From positions 1-22,677 of the forward strand of contig JAUVYZ010000003.1 of NCBI GenBank assembly GCA_030602845.1: a stretch of 22,677 nt of DNA, read 5' to 3'. This DNA comes from Phycisphaerae bacterium (GTDB lineage: Bacteria > Planctomycetota > Phycisphaerae > Sedimentisphaerales > Anaerobacaceae). The notes below the pieces were generated by a model. That model worked only from the letters and a program-made list of their open reading frames with translations. It was not told where the DNA came from and searched no databases. A program made the translations under genes and the position numbers. This document shows, piece after piece, positions 1 through 6,980 of the stretch. Within the stretch, counting starts at the first letter, position 1; each line of letters opens with the position of its first letter.

Positions 1-6
1 ATCAGG

Positions 7-59
7 ATTTTGGGCTATAAACGTGCCACGAAATGCCAAAAATGAGCAGCCAGGTATTG
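7..59. repeat. 53-bp interspersed element with palindromic core, copy 1
   Basis: This stretch is repeated at 2426-2478 in the same orientation with two mismatches in 53 bases. The first 37 bases form an imperfect palindrome: outer arms ATTTTGGGC and GCCAAAAAT, and a centre CGTG-C-CACG. Here it sits inside what looks like the 5' part of a minus-strand gene, just after the residues that read SDN. The second copy lies directly upstream of proS. It resembles REP-type elements, but I do not recognise the family. Confidence 0.85.
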
Positions 60-184
60 TCTGAAAGGAACATTGCTATATATTATTCGCCTCGCGTTGT
101 GCTTCGCAGAATCGGGTCTCTGACCATATAAATATCGTCGATTGTCTCGCCCGGCCTGATTTCGTTAATGAATTTATGCGCCAT
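59..184 (-). pseudogene. Broken N-terminus of a YhaM-like OB-fold protein
   Basis: Read on the minus strand from the ATG at 184 (GGAG about 6 bases upstream), the sequence gives MAHKFINEIRPGETIDDIYM, then a VRDPILRSTTRGE segment. A TAA at 83-85 follows, after which the same frame continues YIAMFLSD. The pattern (M.x.FI..L.PGE.ID..FLV.D..LRTT..G..YI...L.D.TG) matches the N-terminal nucleic-acid-binding OB fold of YhaM/HD-domain 3'-5' exoribonuclease-like proteins, in which the TAA position holds an ordinary residue. Right after SDN, where the fold should continue, the 53-bp repeat takes over. I read this as a gene inactivated by a nonsense change and a repeat insertion. The window ends too soon to see whether the rest of the gene lies beyond base 1. 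The family assignment is by recognition only. Confidence 0.55.
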
Positions 185-221
185 CGTGAACTCCATAAAA
201 TTGATTATTGGTTATTTTCTG

Positions 222-248
222 CGTTCTCCGCGTTCTCCGCGGTTAATC
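222..248. repeat. 9-bp-period array CGTTCTCCG, copy 1
   Basis: Three consecutive 9-base units read cgttctccg, cgttctccg, cggttaatc. A related array is at 13703-13729, directly before murD (cgttctctg, cgggctcag, cggtgaata). Both end in CGGT(T/G)AAT. Confidence 0.7.
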
Positions 249-289
249 ACATATCTTTCCCAAAATCATATTGCCTAATCTGCCTTTAT

Positions 290-312
290 GCAAGCCCCGT
301 TAGAAATTCTAT
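290..312. repeat. CCCCGTTAGAAA repeat, copy 1
   Basis: GCAAGCCCCGTTAGAAAT followed by TCTATAACG is an imperfect palindrome around AAATT. Related sequence occurs at 2315-2340 (same orientation) and at 2395-2416 (opposite orientation, GCAAGCCCCGTTTGAAAT when reverse-complemented). Confidence 0.65.
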
Positions 313-330
313 AACGAATCGTAATACAGA

Positions 331-362
331 AAAGGCCGCAAGCGATATGCTCACGGCCCTTT
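331..362 (-). terminator. Possible Rho-independent terminator for the 500-2086 gene
   Basis: AAAGGCCG and CGGCCCTTT form an 8-9 bp stem with one bulged base and a loop of about 15 bases. On the minus strand the stem is followed by TTTTCTGT. It lies about 140 bases downstream of the stop of the minus-strand gene at 500, so assignment to that gene is plausible but not certain. Nothing else convincing was seen between 363 and 499 apart from a short pyrimidine-rich stretch near 388-404. Confidence 0.4.
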
Positions 363-499
363 GTTCGGCAACATAGATGGAGCTTATGTCCTCTGTCTTC
401 TCACCAACGCCAAGGTGCTCAGCAGCAGAAAGACAAAGTCAGCTGCCAATCTGGTGTCAGGCGGTGTTGCAGGCGGCGAACGCAGCTTCTTATTTACTC

Positions 500-2086
500 C
501 TACTCACCTCCTTTGGAGAGGACGATGATGCAGTCCCTACCCTCTATAGCTGTCCCATCCGACAAGTTAGCGGTAAGAGTTAACGCCAATACCTCGCCAT
601 CAACCACTTCACCAAGCGCGTTTACAATCTCCTGAGTTTCGAACTTGAGGGTAAGGTCGGCGTAGCCGTCAGGACCTTCTGTGGTGCATTCACACTCGTT
701 ATCCTTATCCGATAGCGGGGCAGCTACATCTTCGTAGCTACTGCGGATTGGGGCAACGCCGGCTAAGCGAATAGAGGTTACATCAATGGTGGTTACGTCA
801 AGGTCTTCTGAGCCTAAGATGGCTACAGGCAGAACGCCCTTGCTCTTGACATTAAGCGGGTTGGGGCAGGAGAGAGGTTTGATGTCAATATCAACCGCAA
901 CCTTACATTTGGTCGTAAAACTCCAGACATCGCCTGTATGGACTGTAGTACCATCGGCCTCAACCCCATCAATCCGCCAGTAGTAAACGGTGCATATTTC
1001 AAGAGGTCCGGGATTATAGCTCTCATCTCCTGACGGTTTTGTGGCAACAAGCGCCAGAGCTGCCGGTTCAGTGCCCAAGTAAACATCGTGCTGAGCGGCC
1101 CCGCATCCCGGCAACCAGCTAAGGACCACATCCAAGGGGACCTCTTCAGCCCCATCAGGCGGACTTGGATTATAGGCGATTGTGGGGCCGGTGGTATTAA
1201 AGTTCAGGACAGGACCTGCGTGGTCCCCGGGCTGCTCAACGATCTGCCAGTAGTAAACGGTGCATATTTCAAGAGGTCCGGGATTATAGCTCTCATCTCC
1301 TAACGGTTTTGTAGCAACAACGGACAAAGCTGCCGGGTCGGTGCCCATTAGCACATCGTGCGAAGTGGCACTGTCTCCAGGCAGCCAGGAAAGAGTCGGC
1401 GTTAAGGACACTGTCGCCCCATCTGCCGGGCTCAAATCCCAGGGCTTCTCATAAGGCGGAGCTGTGAGAACGACATTATCTAACACGGCCGTGTTAAGCG
1501 CACCGTTATTGGTCGCACAGACAACCATGCCGATAGTAACGTCAGTATTCATCGGGATGGTTATACGACCAATCTCAGTCCACATAAAGAGGCCGGGCAG
1601 CCACTCATAGTTGAATTCGCTTATCAACTCGTCGCTGGCCCGCGTTATTCGGAGCTCTTTAGGCCAGGTCTCGCCGCCTCTGACGAAATCGTCGCTGCCT
1701 TGGTCGGTGTTCACACGCCAAACGAATTGGATGCCGTTCGTTCCCGTCATCGCTGTCATAGCGTGCTTGGAACCGGATTCGAGTGTCTCACGAACCGCCG
1801 GACCCACCTTCGCCCAGTAGCTTGTAACGTCCATACTGACGAGATTCACCTGTAGGCTGCCGTTGCCCGACAGGGGCCGGAAAACGTAGTAGAATCCGTC
1901 CCCGTTGCCCCAGATGTCGTGGCCGCTACCCGAGATGGTCCAGATGCCGGTGCCGGCGTCGTATGAAGCACTGCCGGGAATACCGGGATTACCGATATCC
2001 TTTTGGCCCCAAACAAGACCCCATGCATTACCGAACAAGCAAAGCACTAAAACAAAAGAAACCAAAAAAATAAATTTTCTGCACAT
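500..2086 (-). CDS. Secreted multidomain protein (lectin-like, two Fn3-like repeats, IDIKP-type C-terminal domain)
   Basis: A 528-residue exported protein. The start is fixed by a strong GAAGGAGG site 6 bases before the ATG. Residues 1 to about 23 are a Sec signal peptide (MCRKF, then a long hydrophobic run, then NAWG). Residues of about 24-210 look like a beta-sandwich of the DUF1349/concanavalin-like type. Two Fn3-like modules follow (about 215-300 and 306-396), each with the pattern SPADGA...LSWLPG...HDV..GT.PAAL and ending CTVYYW. The C-terminal 130 residues are the domain with IDIKP..CPNPLN, GVLPVAILG, GPDGY.DLTLKF and acidic and cysteine residues, common in Planctomycetota and archaeal secreted proteins. 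No PEP-CTERM, dockerin or LPXTG anchor is visible, so it is probably released or bound non-covalently. An enzymatic role is not evident; carbohydrate or surface adhesion is a guess. Confidence 0.85.
   Translation of the reverse strand: MCRKFIFLVSFVLVLCLFGNAWGLVWGQKDIGNPGIPGSASYDAGTGIWTISGSGHDIWGNGDGFYYVFRPLSGNGSLQVNLVSMDVTSYWAKVGPAVRETLESGSKHAMTAMTGTNGIQFVWRVNTDQGSDDFVRGGETWPKELRITRASDELISEFNYEWLPGLFMWTEIGRITIPMNTDVTIGMVVCATNNGALNTAVLDNVVLTAPPYEKPWDLSPADGATVSLTPTLSWLPGDSATSHDVLMGTDPAALSVVATKPLGDESYNPGPLEICTVYYWQIVEQPGDHAGPVLNFNTTGPTIAYNPSPPDGAEEVPLDVVLSWLPGCGAAQHDVYLGTEPAALALVATKPSGDESYNPGPLEICTVYYWRIDGVEADGTTVHTGDVWSFTTKCKVAVDIDIKPLSCPNPLNVKSKGVLPVAILGSEDLDVTTIDVTSIRLAGVAPIRSSYEDVAAPLSDKDNECECTTEGPDGYADLTLKFETQEIVNALGEVVDGEVLALTLTANLSDGTAIEGRDCIIVLSKGGE
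976..1320. repeat. 75-bp near-identical direct repeat inside the Fn3-like modules
   Basis: Bases 976-1050 and 1246-1320 differ at only two positions, with a period of 270 bases. They encode the same stretch of the two adjacent Fn3-like modules (the KP.GDESYNPGPLEICTVYYW part). The rest of the modules is much more diverged, which points to recent gene conversion or strong constraint on this segment. Confidence 0.85.
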
Positions 2087-2273
2087 AACATTCCTCCTTC
2101 AAACAAAAAATGAAACGTTAATAAGCAACGCTTTGGCTGCAAGCCAAAACATCTGTCTGTTTTCAAGAAAGACCCTGACCTCTACAAAATAACCGTACTC
2201 CGTATCAGCGGCCAGGTCAAATATTTTTTTATTTTCAGGGCAAATAGAGATGAGAATCCCGCTGTGCCGGGAC

Positions 2274-2416
2274 GTAATACGAAATATGCGGTACGAGCAG
2301 TACGAAATATAATCTTGCCCCGTTAGAAACTCTATCAGGACAGTACAAAGCCGGTTAGAGACCAAAGGAAAAAATCTCTAAGGGCGTAAAAAGGGAAATT
2401 TCAAACGGGGCTTGCA
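2274..2416. repeat. Repeat-rich intergenic region upstream of proS
   Basis: 2274-2308 carries a heptad-like array (gtaatac, gaaatat, gcggtac, then a phase slip and gaaatat). 2315-2340 is a second CCCCGTTAGAAA copy. 2355-2381 is a hairpin with 7-bp arms TTAGAGA/TCTCTAA and a loop of about 13 bases. 2395-2416 is an inverted CCCCGTTTGAAA copy. The rest of 2087-2489 holds the leader of the 528-aa gene and no gene I can support. Confidence 0.55.
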
Positions 2417-2425
2417 ACTCTCCGT

Positions 2426-2478
2426 ATTTTGGGCTATAAACGTGCCACGAAATGCCAAAAATGAGCAACCAAGTATTG
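2426..2478. repeat. 53-bp interspersed element with palindromic core, copy 2
   Basis: 51 of 53 bases match 7-59. It ends 11 bases before the proS ATG, so it forms the immediate leader of proS. A TTG at 2412 would extend proS in frame through this element, but the resulting N-terminal peptide resembles no ProRS, so that start is rejected. Confidence 0.85.
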
Positions 2479-2479
2479 A

Positions 2480-2500
2480 GGCACGAAATATGAGATACAG
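2480..2500. repeat. Short heptad array containing the proS start codon
   Basis: Units ggcacga, aatatga, gatacag. The array matches the heptads at 9450-9470 (actacga, aatccga, gatacga). The proS ATG (2490-2492) lies in the middle unit, so the first residues of ProRS are encoded by repeat-like sequence. Confidence 0.55.
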
Positions 2501-4316
2501 CCGAATGTTTATACCGACGGTCAAGGAAGTCCCCGCCGATGCGGAGACGACCAGCCACAAATTGATGATTCGAGCGGCCTTGTGCCGCAAAGTCGCCAGC
2601 GGGACGTACACTTATCTGCCGCTCGGCTGGCGCAGCCTGCTCAAAGTCATCGCAATCGTCCGTGAGGAGATGGACAAAGCCGGCGCACAGGAGATTCTTG
2701 TGCCTTGTATGCAGCCCGCTGAGCTCTGGGACAAGACCGGCCGCAGCATCGACTACGGCCCGACATTGTTCCGGCTCACTGACCGTCACGGCAGAGAAAG
2801 TGTGCTTGAGCCAACCGCCGAGGAAGTCGTTACCTACCTGGCTGCGGGCGAGATAAATTCTTACAAGCAGCTTCCCGTCAACCTCTATCAGATAAGCCCC
2901 AAGTTCCGCGATGAGTTCCGCCCGCGCTTTGGCGTAATAAGGTCACGCGAATTCATAATGAAGGATGCCTACAGCTTCGATGCCGACCCCAAGGGCCTCG
3001 ATAAATCATATAAATCAATGTACGATGCATACTGCCGGATTTTCAAACGCTGCGGCCTTGACTACGTTATTGTCGAAGCCGAGTCCGGCGAGATGGGCGG
3101 CTCCGGCTCACACCAGTTCACCATCCCCTGCGAATCCGGCGAAGATACAATAGTTTACACCGAAGACGGCTCCTATGCGGCAAACCTTGAAAGAGCAGCC
3201 GTTGACCCCCTCTCAAAAGAAAAAGTGGCCACCAAAATTGCTTCACCCGAAGAAGTCCACACCCCGAATATCGGCAGCATCGAAGCCGTCTGTACCTTTC
3301 TCAAGACCCAGCCGAAAGATATGGTTAAGGCCTTAATCTTTAAGACTCCCAAATTTCCACCTGAGTTTGAGAAATACGCCGCTGCTGAGGAAGCGAAACA
3401 CGATGGAAGACCTGTGATAGTTGGGAAAGGTTGGGCTCCTATTACAATCTTGGCATTAGTCAGAGGTGATCATGAAATAAATATGGAAAAGCTCACTCAA
3501 GCTATCGGCGGCGAACATGTAGAATTGGCTGACGAACCAACTATTGAAAAAGTTACCGGTGCAAAGGTAGGTTTTGCCGGACCCGTCGGGATAGCCGATA
3601 AGGTCTCGAAAATGATTATCGACCACGCCGTTGCAGCTATGGCAGCAGGCGTTACCGGTGCCAACAAAACCGATTATCACACAAAGAATGTTGTACCGGG
3701 GCGGGATTTCCCGCTCGAAGGTGAAAATATTACCGTTGCCGACATCCGCTACGCCGTTGAAGGCGATACGTATAACGGCAAAAAGCTGCTGTTTAAGAAG
3801 GGTATCGAGGTCGGACAGGTCTTCAAACTCGGAACAAAATACAGCGAAAAACTCGGAGCAAAATTCCTTGACGAAAACGGCGACGAAAAGCCCTGCATTA
3901 TGGGCTGCTACGGCATAGGTATCAACCGAATCCTTGCCTCTGCCATTGAAATCAGCAACGATGATAACGGCATTATCTGGCCGATTAGTATCGCCCCGTT
4001 TGAGGTTCTGGTTACCAGCGTCAACCAGGATGATGAAAAGGTAGCGCAAGTGGCCGAAGACATCTACCGGGATTTAATGAGAAAGGGCATTGACGTATTG
4101 CTGGACGACCGTGCCTTGCGCGGCGGAGTGAAATTCAAAGATGCCGACCTGATTGGCATACCGGTAAGAGTAACCGTTGGCAGAAAGTCCGTCGCCGACG
4201 GTAATGTCGAGATAAAGCTGCGGTCAGAAACCCGAAGCACAAAAGTTCTTATTGAAGAAGCGCCGGATAGGGCGATTGAGCTGGTCAATTCATTAAAAGA
4301 AAAGCTAAAAACCTAA
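2490..4316 (+). CDS. proS: Prolyl-tRNA synthetase, bacterial type
   Basis: A class II synthetase of 608 residues that charges tRNA-Pro with proline. The start MRYSRMFIPTVKEVPADAE aligns with the standard bacterial ProRS opening, so the ATG at 2490 is preferred over a TTG at 2412. Visible features in order: LASG/LPLGWR-type opening and motif 1 region, motif 2 with FRDEFRPRFGVIRSREF (about residues 139-155), an inserted editing domain in the middle (about 220-405, ending TDYHTKNVVPGRDF), motif 3 with GCYGIGINRILASAIE (about 470-485), and an anticodon-binding domain with DDR..RGGVKFKDADLIG near the C-terminus. Length and domain order are those of the long, editing-competent bacterial form. The gene follows the 53-bp repeat and stands alone; no shared transcription with its neighbours is obvious. 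Confidence 0.97.
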   Translation: MRYSRMFIPTVKEVPADAETTSHKLMIRAALCRKVASGTYTYLPLGWRSLLKVIAIVREEMDKAGAQEILVPCMQPAELWDKTGRSIDYGPTLFRLTDRHGRESVLEPTAEEVVTYLAAGEINSYKQLPVNLYQISPKFRDEFRPRFGVIRSREFIMKDAYSFDADPKGLDKSYKSMYDAYCRIFKRCGLDYVIVEAESGEMGGSGSHQFTIPCESGEDTIVYTEDGSYAANLERAAVDPLSKEKVATKIASPEEVHTPNIGSIEAVCTFLKTQPKDMVKALIFKTPKFPPEFEKYAAAEEAKHDGRPVIVGKGWAPITILALVRGDHEINMEKLTQAIGGEHVELADEPTIEKVTGAKVGFAGPVGIADKVSKMIIDHAVAAMAAGVTGANKTDYHTKNVVPGRDFPLEGENITVADIRYAVEGDTYNGKKLLFKKGIEVGQVFKLGTKYSEKLGAKFLDENGDEKPCIMGCYGIGINRILASAIEISNDDNGIIWPISIAPFEVLVTSVNQDDEKVAQVAEDIYRDLMRKGIDVLLDDRALRGGVKFKDADLIGIPVRVTVGRKSVADGNVEIKLRSETRSTKVLIEEAPDRAIELVNSLKEKLKT

Positions 4317-4422
4317 CGCCATAATTGGTGATGAGAAAACTTTACAACCGGTTTTGGCCTTATTCCGGTTTAGTGTGCCGGAAAATGCCGGAACCAACCC
4401 AGAATTGAAAAGGAGAGAAACG

Positions 4423-5298
4423 ATGAACAAGAACAAACTTTCGCGAAGGACTTTCATCCGCAATACTTCCCTGATTGCCGCAGGGACAGTTGCCGGTGCG
4501 TTCACTTACAAGGCAGTCGCCGCCGACATCGAGCAGGTCGTCAAGAAGGGCCGCATCAACCAGTCCGCCAGCAGGTGGTGCTACCGCAAACTAACTCTCG
4601 ACCGGCTCTGCGCAGCAGCAGCCCAAATGGGCCTCAAGGGCATCGACCTGCTTGGCCCAGCCGACTTTCCCACACTCAAAAAATATGGCCTCGTATGCAC
4701 AATGACCAACACGCACGGACTATCGAACGGTCTCAACAACAAAGAGATTCATGCTCAGTGCCTCGACAAAATCCGCACCGCTATAGAGGCAACTGCAGAG
4801 TACAAATTCCCGAACGTTATCACCTTCCCTGGAAATCGACGCGGTATGCCTGATGATGTGGGAATTGAGAACACTGTCATAGCACTCAAAAAAATCGTTG
4901 GCTATGCCGAAAAGAAAAAGGTCAACATCTGCCTCGAATATCTCAACAGCAAGGTCAACCACAAAGACTATATGTTCGACCTTATGAAATGGGGCGTCGA
5001 GGTCTGCAAAAAAGTCGGCTCCGAGCGTGTCAAAATACTCTACGACATCTACCACGCTCAGATAATGGAAGGCGACATAATCCGCACCATCCGCAACAAT
5101 AAAGAATATATGGGCCATTACCACACGGGCGGCAACCCGGGCAGAAACGAAATCGACGAAACGCAGGAGCTGTACTACCCCGCCATTATGCGGGCAATCG
5201 TCGAGACGGGTTACAAAGGATACGTCGCACACGAGTTTATTCCCAGGAAGGACCCGCTTACGTCGCTGGCATACGCCGCACGAATCTGCGACGTCTGA
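4423..5298 (+). CDS. Tat-exported TIM-barrel sugar isomerase (hydroxypyruvate isomerase-like)
   Basis: 291 residues starting at the ATG at 4423, which has AAGGAGAG a few bases upstream; an in-frame ATG at 4354 lacks such a site. The N-terminus carries a twin-arginine signal (LSRRTFIRN at 6-14, then a hydrophobic stretch to AVAA near 34), so the protein is exported folded. The rest is an AP endonuclease-2/xylose-isomerase-like TIM barrel. Likely metal ligands and active-site residues are E172 (LEYLN), D208 and H211 (YDIYHAQ), H232/H234 and E271 (VAHEF), which fit the Hyi/IolE-type layout. Substrate unknown. Such Tat-exported isomerase-like proteins are very common in Planctomycetota and are usually thought to act on sugars or polyols. 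It is first in a same-strand run of four genes, separated from the next by a heptad array. Confidence 0.85.
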   Translation: MNKNKLSRRTFIRNTSLIAAGTVAGAFTYKAVAADIEQVVKKGRINQSASRWCYRKLTLDRLCAAAAQMGLKGIDLLGPADFPTLKKYGLVCTMTNTHGLSNGLNNKEIHAQCLDKIRTAIEATAEYKFPNVITFPGNRRGMPDDVGIENTVIALKKIVGYAEKKKVNICLEYLNSKVNHKDYMFDLMKWGVEVCKKVGSERVKILYDIYHAQIMEGDIIRTIRNNKEYMGHYHTGGNPGRNEIDETQELYYPAIMRAIVETGYKGYVAHEFIPRKDPLTSLAYAARICDV

Positions 5299-5301
5299 CC
5301 C

Positions 5302-5336
5302 GAAAACTAAGAACTCAAAACTAAAAACTCAGAACT
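5302..5336. repeat. Heptad array, five NARAACT units
   Basis: Units gaaaact, aagaact, caaaact, aaaaact, cagaact. It fills almost the whole 42-base gap between the stop at 5298 and the ATG at 5341. The AACT core is shared with the array at 10218-10252. Confidence 0.8.
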
Positions 5337-5340
5337 ACCT

Positions 5341-5883
5341 ATGTGGAAGCTAAAGGACCCCAAGCCGGTCAAGCTCATAATTGGAATTCTGGCTGCCAAC
5401 TACAAATGTTTGCACGCCGCAGCCGAGGCGCTCACACATAAGTTTGGCAGGGCCGATTTTACAAGTGACGTATGGACGTTCGACAAAACCGATTATTATA
5501 AAGACCAGACAGGCCCGCATATCTTAAGACAGTTTCTCAGCTTTGAACGTTTGATTGACCCGGCTTTACTGGCGAAAATCAAGCACAAGACAAACAAGCT
5601 CGAACAAAAGCTGGCGGCAAGGTTGGCCCTTCCTGTGCCCAGGCCGGTAAATCTGGACCCCGGCATAATTGAACCCTCAAAGCTAATCCTGGCCACAACA
5701 AAAAACTATTCGCATCGTATATATATCGGCAAAAGAATGTACGCCGAAGTAACGCTTGTTTTTGACAAGGGCTCCTGGCGTCCTCTGAAATACACCTATC
5801 CGGACTACAAACAGCGGTGCTATTTCGTTTTTTTTGAAAAAGTCAGAGCCCGATTGCTGGAGCAGTTGAAATCGAAACACTAA
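5341..5883 (+). CDS. DUF4416 family protein
   Basis: A 180-residue cytoplasmic protein that I recognise as DUF4416: opening KPVKLIIGILAANYK, then FG..D..S..WTFD.TDYY..Q.G, then NLDPGIIEPSKLILATTKN and YAEVTLVF..GSWRPLKYTYPDY. The length is typical. The function is unknown; the conserved NLDPG and TKN motifs suggest an enzyme or ligand-binding fold. No strong ribosome site is seen at the ATG at 5341, because the heptad array occupies the leader; translational coupling to the upstream gene is possible. The following gene starts within a few bases of its stop or overlaps it. Confidence 0.85.
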   Translation: MWKLKDPKPVKLIIGILAANYKCLHAAAEALTHKFGRADFTSDVWTFDKTDYYKDQTGPHILRQFLSFERLIDPALLAKIKHKTNKLEQKLAARLALPVPRPVNLDPGIIEPSKLILATTKNYSHRIYIGKRMYAEVTLVFDKGSWRPLKYTYPDYKQRCYFVFFEKVRARLLEQLKSKH

Positions 5884-5900
5884 CCATATTAGCGACAATT

Positions 5901-6980
5901 TTGCTCGTCGGCTCATTTGTGCTGTCGGTCATCTTAACAGCCGTCGTAAGAAAGCTGGCCGCTCGCGCCGGCTTCGTCGCACAACCAACCACAGACAGAT
6001 TTGCCCAAACATCCATCCCACTCGGCGGCGGTATCGCAATCTTTACTACACTTATGGTTTTCATCCTCGCTGCTATAACAGTAGTAAAATTTCTCGCCGC
6101 CCCCGGCCATCTTGATTGGCTTGGCGAGTCCGTTATCATTCACACACCCGGCTTTTTAAACAAAATCGGCCAGCTCCTGATTATATTGCTCTGCGTCTTC
6201 GTCTTGTTTGTGCTTGGCCTCTGGGATGACAGAAAACATCTTGGACCGTTTTTCAAACTTGCCGTTCAGTTTGCGGTTGCAATAATCGCCGCCGCCTTTG
6301 CGGATGTTCGAGTTGAATTTTTTATCGAGAACAAAATAATCACCACCGTTCTTTCAGCCGTTTGGATAGTTTTGATTATTAACGCCTTTAACTTTCTTGA
6401 CAATATGGACGGCCTGGCCGCCGGCATCGCAGTCATAGCAAGCTCCATTTTATTCACTGCAGCCGCCTTAAGTGCCCAGGTCTTTGTCGGCGGCCTGGCA
6501 ATTGTTTTCATAGGGACGTTGCTGGGTTTTCTGGTATTCAATTTCCCGCCCGCGAAAATCTTTATGGGCGACGCCGGCTCGCTCGTCGTGGGCTTTTTCG
6601 TTGCACTGTTGACCCTCCGCACAACCTATTATCAAGAAGCACAAAGCGGCCAATGGTATCCGGTTTTTCTACCACTGCTTGTTATGGCGGTCCCGCTGTA
6701 TGATTTTATCAGCGTAACTTTTCTGCGCATAAGCCAGGGCAAAAGCCCGTTTGTCGGCGACACCCAGCACTTCTCACATCGATTAAAGAAGCGCGGACTG
6801 ACCGACACACAGACGGTTCTGACTTTATATCTGGCGACGCTCTGCACCGGCCTGGGAGTAACCTTCCTTTATCAGGTTAATCTCGCCGGCGCAATTCTAA
6901 TCTTTGCTCAAACGTTTATGATATTAGCCATTATCGCTATTTTCGAAACCACCGCCGGAAATGACAAAAGCCGAAATTAA
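5901..6980 (+). CDS. MraY/WecA-family polyprenyl-phosphate sugar-1-phosphate transferase
   Basis: An integral membrane enzyme of about 359 residues with roughly ten hydrophobic helices, transferring a sugar-1-phosphate from a UDP-sugar to undecaprenyl phosphate. Motifs seen: LGGG (41-44), the WDD pair (108-110), NAFNFLDNMDGLAAG (161-175), GDAGS (223-227) and QHFSHRL (289-295). This set fits the WecA/TagO/RgpG branch better than MraY proper. The start is uncertain. TTG at 5901 cuts into the first helix; the frame stays open upstream through ATILL, and a GGAG at 5859-5862 precedes a possible ATC start at 5871 that would overlap the DUF4416 gene. The last 20 bases overlap the next gene, so the two are probably co-translated and would act in the same glycan pathway. 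Confidence 0.9.
   Translation: MLVGSFVLSVILTAVVRKLAARAGFVAQPTTDRFAQTSIPLGGGIAIFTTLMVFILAAITVVKFLAAPGHLDWLGESVIIHTPGFLNKIGQLLIILLCVFVLFVLGLWDDRKHLGPFFKLAVQFAVAIIAAAFADVRVEFFIENKIITTVLSAVWIVLIINAFNFLDNMDGLAAGIAVIASSILFTAAALSAQVFVGGLAIVFIGTLLGFLVFNFPPAKIFMGDAGSLVVGFFVALLTLRTTYYQEAQSGQWYPVFLPLLVMAVPLYDFISVTFLRISQGKSPFVGDTQHFSHRLKKRGLTDTQTVLTLYLATLCTGLGVTFLYQVNLAGAILIFAQTFMILAIIAIFETTAGNDKSRN

Noticed and set aside
176..583. Two short plus-strand ORFs near the left end
   Set aside because: They read through the 9-bp array, the CCCCGTTAGAAA repeat and the terminator hairpin; no homology or ribosome site is visible.
2099..2365. 88-aa minus-strand ORF upstream of the 528-aa secreted protein
   Set aside because: It overlaps repeat sequence and the leader of a gene with a strong ribosome site; no recognisable family and no ribosome site of its own.
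2355..2789. 144-aa minus-strand ORF across the proS start
   Set aside because: It runs through the 53-bp repeat and antisense to proS; its peptide is the reverse of known features.
3456..4049. 197-aa minus-strand ORF inside proS
   Set aside because: It lies fully antisense to the conserved editing and motif 3 region of ProRS; codon structure belongs to proS.
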